From Agromyces atrinae (lineage in GTDB: Bacteria; Actinomycetota; Actinomycetes; Actinomycetales; Microbacteriaceae), in NCBI RefSeq assembly GCF_013407835.1, contig NZ_JACCBI010000001.1:2418001-2482000 (forward strand): a stretch of 64,000 nucleotides of DNA. Reading direction: 5' to 3'. Of the stretch, positions 8,489 through 16,119 are shown one piece after another (the stretch's first letter is position 1; the number at the start of each line of letters is the position of its first letter). The notes beneath the pieces are model-generated. The model saw only the letters and a program-made list of their open reading frames with translations. It searched no databases and was not told where the DNA came from. Both the position numbers and the translations under genes were made by a program.

Positions 8489-8959
8489 TTACTTATCGGT
8501 CGACGTGGACGTCGACTTCGTCGTACGCGTGGTGGTGCTGCGCGGCTTCGCGGGGGCCTTCTTGGCCGGGGCGCGCTTAGCCGGGGCGCGCTTCGGCTTC
8601 TCGGCCTCGGTCACGACCGCGTCGACCTCGGATGCGGCGGCATCGACGGCCTTGGCCGCAGCGTCGGCGGCCTTCGACGTCGCCGTGGCCGCACTCTTCT
8701 GAGCCGACTTGGCGTCGGAGCCCGCAGCCTTCGTGACGGCGTTGAGCACGCGCTTGGCGCCGTCGAGCACCGTCCCGCCGACATCGCCGACGCGGGCGAG
8801 GGCGAAGCTCTTGGCCGACTCGACACCGTTCTGCACGGGAGCCGTGTTCCACACCGAGCTCGCGGCCGATGCGATCTGCTCGTAACGCTCGCGCCCGGCG
8901 CGCGTGCCGAGAACGTATCCGGTCGCCAGGCCGGCGACGAACAACAGTTTGCCCTTCAT
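8489..8959 (-). CDS. YtxH-like single-pass protein with Lys/Pro-rich tail
   Basis: This 156-residue protein begins MKGKLLFVAGLATGYVLGTRAGRE, the glycine-zipper membrane start typical of YtxH-like proteins. A long Ala/Lys helix follows, then a basic tail with APAK repeats and a Thr/Ser-rich end. The tail resembles the C-terminal tails of actinobacterial DNA- or wall-associated proteins. The ATG at 8957-8959 has a GAGGGG ribosome site; the longer reading frame upstream lacks one. It is the first gene of the small envelope operon lying between the two heme gene blocks. Confidence 0.75.
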   Translation of the reverse strand: MKGKLLFVAGLATGYVLGTRAGRERYEQIASAASSVWNTAPVQNGVESAKSFALARVGDVGGTVLDGAKRVLNAVTKAAGSDAKSAQKSAATATSKAADAAAKAVDAAASEVDAVVTEAEKPKRAPAKRAPAKKAPAKPRSTTTRTTKSTSTSTDK

Positions 8960-9048
8960 GGTGACCCCTCTTCGTTCGTGCACGTTGTTCCAGCGTAGAC
9001 CCCCGCCCCTGATGCGCAAGGGGAGGTTGACGCAATATGCCGTTCGCG

Positions 9049-10488
9049 TTATGGACGCGGCGTGAGGCCCAGAGCGTTATGACGGATACGGAGAGCCGCC
9101 TCCTTCGCGTGCGGCACGACCGAGGCGAGGCCGGTGCCGGCGAGCCACGCTCCGGTCACCGCGATCGACGGGTCTTCGCGCACGAGCGACTCGAGCACGT
9201 CGACGCGTTCGCGCTGCCCGATCGCCGCGTGCGAGAGCGCGTCGCGCCAGGGCGTGCGTTCGACGGCCCGCAGGTCGGTCGAGCCGAGGTGCCGCCCGAG
9301 GAGTGCCGACGCGTCGGCGAGCGCGAGCGCCGTGACCGCGGCGTCGCCCTGCCCGTCGAGCGGGTTCGCCGCCCCGAGACGGCCGTAGGACAGACGGATG
9401 ACGTGGCGATCGCCCGCCTCCTCGGCCAACCAGCCCCACTTGGCGCTCGCGTGCGTCATGGCCTTGGCCGTGACGCCGGGGGTGCCCTCGACGACGAGGA
9501 GGCCCGAGCCGCGGGGAGCCCCGAGATCGGGCGCGTCGACGACGAGAGTGACGAGTTCCACGGGCGGGCCCGCCGGCCACGGCACGGTCGTCGCCGCAGC
9601 CCAGTCGGGTCGCGCGCTCGCCAGCCACGGCAACGCCGAGGAGGCCGGCGTCGCGATGATCACGAAACGCGCGCGAGTGTCATCCCCCGCAGCTCGCGTC
9701 ACGACCCAGTGGTCACCCTCGCGACGGAGCCCGTCGACCGCGTCGCCCGTCTCGATGCGGCCGGCAAAGTGGGCGATGCTCGCTCGCAGCGCGTCGACGA
9801 GTGTCGTCATGCCGCCGCGGAGTCCCTGCACGGCCGTGCCGGCGGGTCGCGAAGCGGCGAGCTGTGAAACTGCTCCGGAGAGCGATCCCGCGCGCGTCAT
9901 CGCCGGATTGAGGCCGGGTGCGACGACATCGACGTCGAGATGGCGGGGGTCGGCCGAGTACACGCCGGTCGCGATGGGCGCGACGAGATTGTCGAGGACG
10001 GCACGACCCATGCGCTTCTCGACGAGCTCGCCGAGGTTCGATTCGCGTCCGATCGTGAGCACGGGCAGCAGGCGATCGGCGTAGGCGCGGATCGCGGCAC
10101 GGGTGCCGATGACGGCGCGCACGTCGTTCGCGAGCGGCGAGGCGGGGATGCCGAGTACGCCCGTCTTCGGCAGCGGGGCGAAGCGCGGGCCGCCGTCACC
10201 GCCGTCGAGGGCGAGCCATGCGCCGCCGCCCGCGGGCGAGACGATACTGTCGGCGAGGCCGAGCTCGTCGAGGAGTTCGGCGACGTGTCCGCCGCGGGTC
10301 GCGAACGACTCGGCTCCGACGTCGACGCGCAGGCCGTCGAGTTCGGCCGACGCGATGCATCCGCCGATCTCGGGGCGCGCCTCGAGCACGACGGTGTCGA
10401 GGCCGACCTTGAGGCACTCACGCGCCGCGACGAGACCGGCGACACCGCCGCCGATCACGACGACGTCGATGACGGATGGCTCGCTCAC
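9049..10488 (-). CDS. hemG: protoporphyrinogen/coproporphyrinogen oxidase (HemG/HemY/CgoX type)
   Basis: This 479-residue flavoprotein begins with a dinucleotide-binding fold (VVVIGGGVAGLVAARE) and carries the amine-oxidase-like FAD domain through to a C-terminal GTGLASVVPHAKEAA segment. In coproporphyrin-pathway bacteria this enzyme oxidises coproporphyrinogen III to coproporphyrin III, the substrate of HemH. The GTG start at 10486-10488 overlaps the hemE stop (GTGA), giving coupling to uroporphyrinogen decarboxylase, the step before it. The longer reading upstream of the GTG runs through hemE in the wrong frame. Confidence 0.9.
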   Translation of the reverse strand: MSEPSVIDVVVIGGGVAGLVAARECLKVGLDTVVLEARPEIGGCIASAELDGLRVDVGAESFATRGGHVAELLDELGLADSIVSPAGGGAWLALDGGDGGPRFAPLPKTGVLGIPASPLANDVRAVIGTRAAIRAYADRLLPVLTIGRESNLGELVEKRMGRAVLDNLVAPIATGVYSADPRHLDVDVVAPGLNPAMTRAGSLSGAVSQLAASRPAGTAVQGLRGGMTTLVDALRASIAHFAGRIETGDAVDGLRREGDHWVVTRAAGDDTRARFVIIATPASSALPWLASARPDWAAATTVPWPAGPPVELVTLVVDAPDLGAPRGSGLLVVEGTPGVTAKAMTHASAKWGWLAEEAGDRHVIRLSYGRLGAANPLDGQGDAAVTALALADASALLGRHLGSTDLRAVERTPWRDALSHAAIGQRERVDVLESLVREDPSIAVTGAWLAGTGLASVVPHAKEAALRIRHNALGLTPRP

Positions 10489-11582
10489 AGCGAGTGCACC
10501 AGCTCGACGATGCGCGTGAGAACCGCGGGATCGGTCTCGGGCGGAACACCGTGACCGAGGTTGAACACGTGCGCCGGCGCCGCGCGGCCCTCGTCGACGA
10601 TGCGACGCACGGCGGCCTCGAGCACCTCCCACGGGGCGCCGAGAAGAGCGGGGTCGAGGTTGCCCTGCAGAGGCACGGCTGCGCCGATGCGGCGCGCGGC
10701 CTCGTCGAGAGGGATGCGGTAGTCGACGCCGACCGCGTTGACGCCGATGGCGTGCATCGCGCCGAGCAGTTCGCCCGTTCCGACACCGAAGTGCACGGTC
10801 GGCACGAGGCCCGTGACCCATGAGAGCGCGCGCTGCGACGCGGGAGCGACGTGCCGCTCGTAGTCGGCGAGCGAGAGCGCACCGGCCCACGAGTCGAAGA
10901 GCTGAGCGGCTGACGCGCCGGCGAGCACCTGGGCGCGGAGGAAGCGGCCGGAGAGATCGGCGCACCACTCCATGAGCGCCGCCCATGCCCCGGGGTCGGC
11001 GTGCATGAGCGTGCGGGCCGCGAGGTGGTCCTTCGAGGGGCCGCCCTCGGTGAGGTACGCGGCGAGGGTGAACGGAGCGCCCGCGAAGCCGATGAGCGGC
11101 GTCGCCGGGCTGTCGCCGTTCGGCCGCTCGTTCAGTTCGGCGACGGTGAGGCCCACGGCCTCGGAGATCGGGGCGATCCCCTCGTCGAGACGATCGAGGT
11201 CGATGGATGTCAGTTCCGCGACATCCGCCCCCGTTCGCAGGGCCTTGTCGAAGACCGGGCCGCGCCCCGCGACGATGTCGACCGCGACGCCGACGAGACG
11301 GAGCGGCACGACGATGTCGCTGAAGAAGATGCCCGCGTCGACGCCGTGGCGTCGGATCGGCTGCAGCGTGATCTCGCTCGCGAGGGCCGGGTCGAGGCAC
11401 GCGTCGAGCATGCGCGTGCCGACGCGCAGGTCGCGGTACTCGGGCAGCGAGCGGCCGGCCTGACGCATGAACCAGACGGGCGTGACCGGCGGGCGGTCGC
11501 CGCGATACGCGCGAACGAGCCGCGATCCGCTCGTGAGTCCGGAGGTGAGCGGGTGCTGGGCGTCGAGTTCCACGTGCCCCAT
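10485..11582 (-). CDS. hemE: uroporphyrinogen decarboxylase
   Basis: This 365-residue protein contains the UROD signature PVWFMRQAGRSLPEYR (about residues 35-50), with the conserved substrate-binding Arg residues and the later GFAGAPFTLAAYL. It decarboxylates uroporphyrinogen III to coproporphyrinogen III in the cytoplasm. The ATG at 11582 has a GGGAGAGA ribosome site. The gene diverges from hemA across 68 bp, so the two promoters probably share this short region. Confidence 0.94.
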   Translation of the reverse strand: MGHVELDAQHPLTSGLTSGSRLVRAYRGDRPPVTPVWFMRQAGRSLPEYRDLRVGTRMLDACLDPALASEITLQPIRRHGVDAGIFFSDIVVPLRLVGVAVDIVAGRGPVFDKALRTGADVAELTSIDLDRLDEGIAPISEAVGLTVAELNERPNGDSPATPLIGFAGAPFTLAAYLTEGGPSKDHLAARTLMHADPGAWAALMEWCADLSGRFLRAQVLAGASAAQLFDSWAGALSLADYERHVAPASQRALSWVTGLVPTVHFGVGTGELLGAMHAIGVNAVGVDYRIPLDEAARRIGAAVPLQGNLDPALLGAPWEVLEAAVRRIVDEGRAAPAHVFNLGHGVPPETDPAVLTRIVELVHSL

Positions 11583-11638
11583 TCTCTCCCGGACGGCGGC
11601 GCTCCGCTTCCCGATTCGAGGTACTCCACTACCGCGCG

Positions 11639-11644
11639 TAGAAT
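11639..11644 (+). promoter_or_regulatory. -10 hexamer TAGAAT of hemA, leaderless
   Basis: TAGAAT lies exactly 6 nt upstream of the hemA GTG, so transcription should begin at or next to the start codon. There is no ribosome site. No good -35 hexamer is visible. Confidence 0.6.
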
Positions 11645-11650
11645 CAATCG

Positions 11651-12988
11651 GTGCTCATCTGTCTATCCGCGAGTCACAAGAACACCGACTTCGACCTCCT
11701 CGAGAAGCTGTCGGTGATCGCGGACGCCTCCGCGCAGCACATGATCGGGCAGACCGATGCCATCCGCGGCGCGGTCGTCGTCGCCACGTGCAACCGCTTC
11801 GAGGCGTACATCGACCTCGACGAGCCCGACGGCGCATCGCCCATCCCCGCCATCACCGAGGCCATCTCGGCCGTCGGCGAAGACGCCGGCGTCGACCCCG
11901 CCGAACTGCGTGCGAGCCTCGACCTCGTACACGGCAACGCCGTCGCCCAGCACCTCTTCGCCGTGGCCTCCGGCCTCGAATCGGTCGTCGTCGGCGAGGG
12001 CGAGATCGCCGGACAGGTGCGCCGCGCCCTCGAGCGAGCCCGCCGCACGGGAACGACGAGCCCCGAGCTCGAGCGTCTCTTCCAGCGTGCGGCGCAGACC
12101 TCGCGTGCCGTCAAGAACTCGACGGGCATCGGCTCCGAGGGCCGCTCGCTCGTGCGCCTCGCCCTCGAACTCGCGTCGAGCCGTGTGAGCGACTGGTCGC
12201 AGACACGCGTCCTCCTCGTCGGCACGGGTCGCTACGCGGCCGCCTCCCTCGCCGCCCTCCGCGATCGCGGTGCGACCGAGATCCGCGTGCACTCCCCCTC
12301 GGGCCGCGGCGAGCGCTTCGCCGCGAGCCACGCCATGGAATCGGTGCACGCTCGCGACTTCTCCCGTGAAGCCGCCCTCGCCGATGTCATCGTCACGTGC
12401 ACCAACAGCGACAACCACGTCGTCGACGCCGCACTGCTGCAGGCCGGTCGCGCACAGTTCGACGTCGTGGCCGACGGGCACCTGCAGATCGTCGACGACG
12501 AGCGCCCCGCGGCACGCGCACTGCTCATCGACCTCGGCCTCCCGCGCAACATCGACCCCGACGTCACGGGCGTCGACGGCATCGAGCTGCTCGACCTCGA
12601 GACGATCCGCATCCACGCCCCGCTCGAAGAGTTCAACTCGACCGACGTCGCGCGCGGCATGGTGCACCGCGCCGCGCGAGCGTTCGGCGCCGCGGGCGAA
12701 GAGCTCGACGTCGCCCCCGCCGTCGTCGCGCTCCGCAAGCACATCTTCGACGTGCTCGACGGTGAGATCGAGCGCGCCCGCCGCCGCGGAGATGACGACG
12801 GATCGACCGAAGAAGCCCTCCGCCACATGGCCGGCGTGCTCCTGCACACCCCGATGGTGCGCTCGCGCGAGTATGCACGCCAGGGCGAACAGCGCATGTG
12901 GATCGACGGGCTCCACGCCGTGTTCGGCGTCCGCCCCGGTGACGAGGAGCCCGCAGACTCCGGTTCGATCACGGCGGAGCGTGCCTGA
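11651..12988 (+). CDS. hemA: glutamyl-tRNA reductase
   Basis: This 445-residue protein reduces glutamyl-tRNA to glutamate-1-semialdehyde, the first committed step of heme synthesis. Cys47 in VVVATCNRFE is the catalytic thiol, and the NADPH domain is visible around VLLVGTGRYAAAS. The GTG start puts the Cys at the family-normal position and lies just after a -10 hexamer, suggesting a leaderless mRNA. It diverges from hemE/hemG. HemL and HemB, which follow it in the pathway, are not encoded in the window. Confidence 0.94.
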   Translation: MLICLSASHKNTDFDLLEKLSVIADASAQHMIGQTDAIRGAVVVATCNRFEAYIDLDEPDGASPIPAITEAISAVGEDAGVDPAELRASLDLVHGNAVAQHLFAVASGLESVVVGEGEIAGQVRRALERARRTGTTSPELERLFQRAAQTSRAVKNSTGIGSEGRSLVRLALELASSRVSDWSQTRVLLVGTGRYAAASLAALRDRGATEIRVHSPSGRGERFAASHAMESVHARDFSREAALADVIVTCTNSDNHVVDAALLQAGRAQFDVVADGHLQIVDDERPAARALLIDLGLPRNIDPDVTGVDGIELLDLETIRIHAPLEEFNSTDVARGMVHRAARAFGAAGEELDVAPAVVALRKHIFDVLDGEIERARRRGDDDGSTEEALRHMAGVLLHTPMVRSREYARQGEQRMWIDGLHAVFGVRPGDEEPADSGSITAERA

Positions 12989-13010
12989 GACCGGGTCGCT
13001 CCCCGCGACC

Positions 13011-14036
13011 ATGCTCGCCGTCGTCTACGACGCGTTCGGCGAGACCCCCGAGCTCCGTTCGATCGCGACGCCGACCCCGAGCGCACGTGGCGTCGTCGTG
13101 CGCGTCGAGGCGACCGGTCTCTGCCGGAGCGATTGGCACGGCTGGTCGGGGCACGACAGCGACATCCGTCTGCCGCACGTGCCGGGCCATGAGCTCGTCG
13201 GTCGGATCGCGGCCGTCGGCGCGGAGGTCGAGCGGTTCGCCGTCGGCGACCGCGTCACGACGCCGTTCGTGTGCGCGTGCGGGCGGTGCCCCGAGTGCAT
13301 CGCCGGCGACGGGCAGGTGTGCCGCAACCAGACGCAGCCGGGCTTCACCCACGAGGGTTCGTACGCCGAGTTCGTCGCCCTGCACGACGCCGACGTCAAC
13401 CTCATCACCGTTCCCGACGACCTCGACGCGGGCGCCGCCGCCCTGCTCGGCTGCCGCTTCGCGACGTCGTACCGCGCGCTCGTGCACCGCGCTCATGTCG
13501 TGCGGGGCGAGCACGTCGTCGTCTTCGGCTGCGGCGGCGTGGGCCGGAGCGCCGTCATGATCGCCGCGGCCCTCGGCGCACACGTCGTCGCCGTCGACAT
13601 CGACGCGGGTGCCCGAGCCGCCGCTCTCGCTGCGGGTGCCGTCGCCGCCGTCGATCCGCGGGCGGAGACCGACCTCGTCGCGCGGCTCCGCGAGCTCACC
13701 GACGGGGGTGCGCACGTCACGATCGAGGCGCTCGGCCTCGCGTCGACGACGGATGCCGCACTGCGAACGCTCCGGCGGCGCGGGCGTCACGTGCAGATCG
13801 GGCTCTTCGCCGCCGACCCCGTCGTGCCCCTCGGCGTCGTCATCGCGGGCGAGCTCGACGTCTTCGGCAGTCACGGCATGCCCGCGGCCGACTACCCCGA
13901 GCTGCTCGACCTCGTCGCGTCGGGCGCACTCCGGCCGGAGTCGATCATCGAGCGCCGCATCCCCCTCGCCGAGGCGCCCGCCGCGCTCGTCGCCCTGCCC
14001 GAGTCGCCCGGCGTCACCCTCATCGAGGTCTCCTGA
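13011..14036 (+). CDS. zinc-dependent alcohol dehydrogenase
   Basis: This 341-residue medium-chain dehydrogenase has catalytic-zinc residues Cys38 and His60-Glu61, structural-zinc cysteines Cys90, Cys93, Cys96 and Cys104, and a Rossmann motif VFGCGGVGRSAVM. It probably oxidises an alcohol with NAD(P)+; the substrate is unknown. The ATG at 13011 lacks a ribosome site. An in-frame GTG at 12981 overlapping the end of hemA is an alternative that would add 10 residues and couple it to hemA translation. Confidence 0.88.
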   Translation: MLAVVYDAFGETPELRSIATPTPSARGVVVRVEATGLCRSDWHGWSGHDSDIRLPHVPGHELVGRIAAVGAEVERFAVGDRVTTPFVCACGRCPECIAGDGQVCRNQTQPGFTHEGSYAEFVALHDADVNLITVPDDLDAGAAALLGCRFATSYRALVHRAHVVRGEHVVVFGCGGVGRSAVMIAAALGAHVVAVDIDAGARAAALAAGAVAAVDPRAETDLVARLRELTDGGAHVTIEALGLASTTDAALRTLRRRGRHVQIGLFAADPVVPLGVVIAGELDVFGSHGMPAADYPELLDLVASGALRPESIIERRIPLAEAPAALVALPESPGVTLIEVS

Positions 14037-14044
14037 CGCGCGGC

Positions 14045-14050
14045 TAACGT
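14045..14050 (+). promoter_or_regulatory. -10 hexamer TAACGT, leaderless
   Basis: TAACGT lies 6 nt upstream of the ATG at 14057. It sits just after the dehydrogenase stop, so the next gene may have its own leaderless transcript. Confidence 0.45.
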
Positions 14051-14056
14051 CGAGGC

Positions 14057-14341
14057 ATGAGTGGAGTGCGTCTGAGCGGATTCGTCGTCTGCGCGAATGA
14101 GCGCGAGGCGAGCGTCATCCGCCAGCACGTGCCCGAGCACATCGCTCTCACACGCGCCGAGCGAGGGTGTCTCTCGTTCGATGTGCGCGAATCGATCGAT
14201 CCGCTTGTGTGGCTCGTCGACGAGCACTTCGACACCGACGAGGCGTTCGCGGCCCACCAGGCGAGGGTCGCGTCGAGCGACTGGGGGCGGCTGACGCAGG
14301 GAATCGAGCGGCGGTACACGATCACCGGAGGGTCGGCATGA
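14057..14341 (+). CDS. ABM-fold monooxygenase-like protein
   Basis: This 94-residue protein has the ferredoxin-like alpha/beta pattern of the antibiotic-biosynthesis-monooxygenase (ABM) family, including ERGCLSFDVRESIDPLVWLV and the DTDEAFAAHQAR helix typical of YgiN/LsrG-like members. Such proteins often act on quinols or small carbonyl compounds without a metal. It follows the alcohol dehydrogenase by 20 bp on the same strand, so a shared redox or detoxification role is possible. The assignment rests on pattern, not alignment. Confidence 0.8.
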   Translation: MSGVRLSGFVVCANEREASVIRQHVPEHIALTRAERGCLSFDVRESIDPLVWLVDEHFDTDEAFAAHQARVASSDWGRLTQGIERRYTITGGSA

Positions 14342-14384
14342 TTCAGCACTTGCCCTTGCTCTACACGGCGTAGAGAATGGAGTC

Positions 14385-14549
14385 ATGACCGTTCAGCACA
14401 CCGGAAGCCATGCACACGTCGTGTCACACCAGCGCTTCGTCCAGCTGAAGACCGAGTTCGCTCGTCGCTCCGGGCGTACCGTGACGAGCGTCATCCGTGC
14501 CGAGCGGAACGACGATCTCGTCGACGCGGGCGTACCCACCGATCTCTGA
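14385..14549 (+). CDS. small 54-residue hypothetical protein
   Basis: This short ORF reads from ATG 14385 to TGA 14549. It has a GGAG ribosome site 4 nt before the start. The product is hydrophilic, with a His-rich N-terminus and a basic helix around residues 22-45 (LKTEFARRSGRTVTSVIRAE). No domain is recognised; the basic helical core could bind nucleic acid, but that is a guess. It stands 43 bp after the ABM gene and just before a strong inverted repeat. Confidence 0.5.
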   Translation: MTVQHTGSHAHVVSHQRFVQLKTEFARRSGRTVTSVIRAERNDDLVDAGVPTDL

Positions 14550-14559
14550 CCGAACGCGC

Positions 14560-14619
14560 GAGTGCCCCTCGCGCGCCGGAGTACCGATCGAACGGCACTC
14601 CCGCGCGCGAGGGGCACTC
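14560..14619. terminator. 23-bp inverted repeat between convergent genes
   Basis: Arms 14560-14582 and 14597-14619 match at 22 of 23 positions around a 14-nt loop. It lies between the 54-aa ORF (+) and the end of glyS (-), so it can form the same hairpin in both transcripts. No T-run follows. Confidence 0.65.
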
Positions 14620-14630
14620 GGGTGGAGGGG

Positions 14631-16019
14631 TCAGGCGCCGCGCAGGCGCTCCGCGAGGTACGCGTGCAGCGTCTCGAGCGGCACACGCTCCTGCTTCATC
14701 GTGTCGCGGTCGCGCACGGTCACGGCGTTGTCCTCGAGCGAGTCGAAGTCGACGGTGACGCAGAACGGCGTGCCGATCTCGTCCTGTCGGCGGTAACGAC
14801 GACCGATGGCGCCCGAGTCGTCGAAGTCGACGTTCCACGAGGCGCGCAGCTCGTCGCCGACCGAACGCGCGAGCGGCGAGAGGGCCTCGTTCCGCGAGAG
14901 CGGCAGCACGGCGACCTTGACGGGCGCGAGGCGCGGGTCGAGACGCAGCACGGTGCGCTTGTCGACGCCGCCCTTCGCGTTCGGCACCTCTTCCTCGTGG
15001 TACGCGTCGACGAGGAACGCCATGAGCGCACGCGTGAGGCCGAACGACGGCTCGATCACGTAGGGGATGTAGCGTTCGTTCTTCGCCTGGTCGAAGTACG
15101 ACATGTCCTTGCCCGAGGCCTCGGCGTGCACGCTGAGGTCGTAGTCGGTGCGGTTGGCGACACCCATGAGCTCGCCCCACTCGTTGCCCGCGAACTCGAA
15201 CTTGTACTCGATGTCGACGGTGCGCTTCGAGTAGTGGGCGAGCTTCTCCTTCGGGTGCTCGAACCAGCGGATGTTCTCGGGTGTCATGCCGAGGTCGATG
15301 AACCACGCCCAGCAGAGGTCCATCCAGGTCTGCTGCCACTCGTCGTCGGAGCCGGGCTCGACGAAGAACTCGATCTCCATCTGCTCGAACTCACGCGTGC
15401 GGAAGATGAAGTTTCCCGGCGTGATCTCGTTGCGGAACGCCTTGCCGATCTGACCGATGCCGAACGGCGGCTTCTTGCGCGCGGCCTGGACGACGGCGGG
15501 GAAGTCGGTGAAGATGCCCTGCGCGGTCTCGGGGCGCAGGTAGTGCAGCCCCTCCTCGTTGTCGACGACGCCGAGGTAGGTCTTCAGAAGACCCGACATC
15601 TGGCGGATCTCGGTCCACTGGCCGACCTTGTCGGGGTGGTCGGGGTCGGGGATGTCGGCGAGACCGTTCTCGGGCGGGTGGCCGTGCTTGGCCTCGTACG
15701 CCTCGAAGAGGTGGTCGGCGCGATAGCGCTTGTGGGTCACGAGCGACTCGGTCAGGGGGTCGCTGAAGACCTTGACGTGGCCCGAGGCCTTCCACACGGC
15801 GGTCGGCAGGATGACGGCGGAGTCGAGTCCGACCATGTCGGCGCGACCGCGCACGAAGGTGTTCCACCACTGGCGCTTGATGTTCTCCTTGAGCTCCACG
15901 CCGAGGGGCCCGTAGTCCCAGGCCGACCGCGTTCCGCCGTAGATGTCACCGGACGGGAAGACGAATCCTCGGTGCTGGGCAAGCGTGATGACCGCGTCGA
16001 GACGCGACTTCTCTGCCAT
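14631..16019 (-). CDS. glyS: glycyl-tRNA synthetase, single-chain alpha2 type
   Basis: This 462-residue class II synthetase charges tRNA-Gly. Motif 1 lies near [18 protein letters not shown], motif 2 near [20 protein letters not shown], motif 3 near [12 protein letters not shown], and the anticodon-binding domain fills the last 110 or so residues. This is the dimeric eukaryote-like form used by actinobacteria, not the GlyQ/GlyS heterotetramer. The start at 16019 has a TTAAGGAG ribosome site. Confidence 0.95.
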   Translation of the reverse strand: MAEKSRLDAVITLAQHRGFVFPSGDIYGGTRSAWDYGPLGVELKENIKRQWWNTFVRGRADMVGLDSAVILPTAVWKASGHVKVFSDPLTESLVTHKRYRADHLFEAYEAKHGHPPENGLADIPDPDHPDKVGQWTEIRQMSGLLKTYLGVVDNEEGLHYLRPETAQGIFTDFPAVVQAARKKPPFGIGQIGKAFRNEITPGNFIFRTREFEQMEIEFFVEPGSDDEWQQTWMDLCWAWFIDLGMTPENIRWFEHPKEKLAHYSKRTVDIEYKFEFAGNEWGELMGVANRTDYDLSVHAEASGKDMSYFDQAKNERYIPYVIEPSFGLTRALMAFLVDAYHEEEVPNAKGGVDKRTVLRLDPRLAPVKVAVLPLSRNEALSPLARSVGDELRASWNVDFDDSGAIGRRYRRQDEIGTPFCVTVDFDSLEDNAVTVRDRDTMKQERVPLETLHAYLAERLRGA

Positions 16020-16107
16020 GGGGCTCCTTAACGGGGGGATGCGGGGTGCTCGCCAATCCTACCGATGTCGCGGAGAGCCTCTCTGGTGGGCGGCTCAGCC
16101 CCCTCGG

Positions 16108-16113
16108 TATGGT
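16108..16113 (+). promoter_or_regulatory. -10 hexamer TATGGT, leaderless
   Basis: TATGGT lies exactly 6 nt before the GTG at 16120, which has no ribosome site. A leaderless start would drive the whole four-gene operon downstream. Confidence 0.5.
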
Positions 16114-16119
16114 GGGCGC

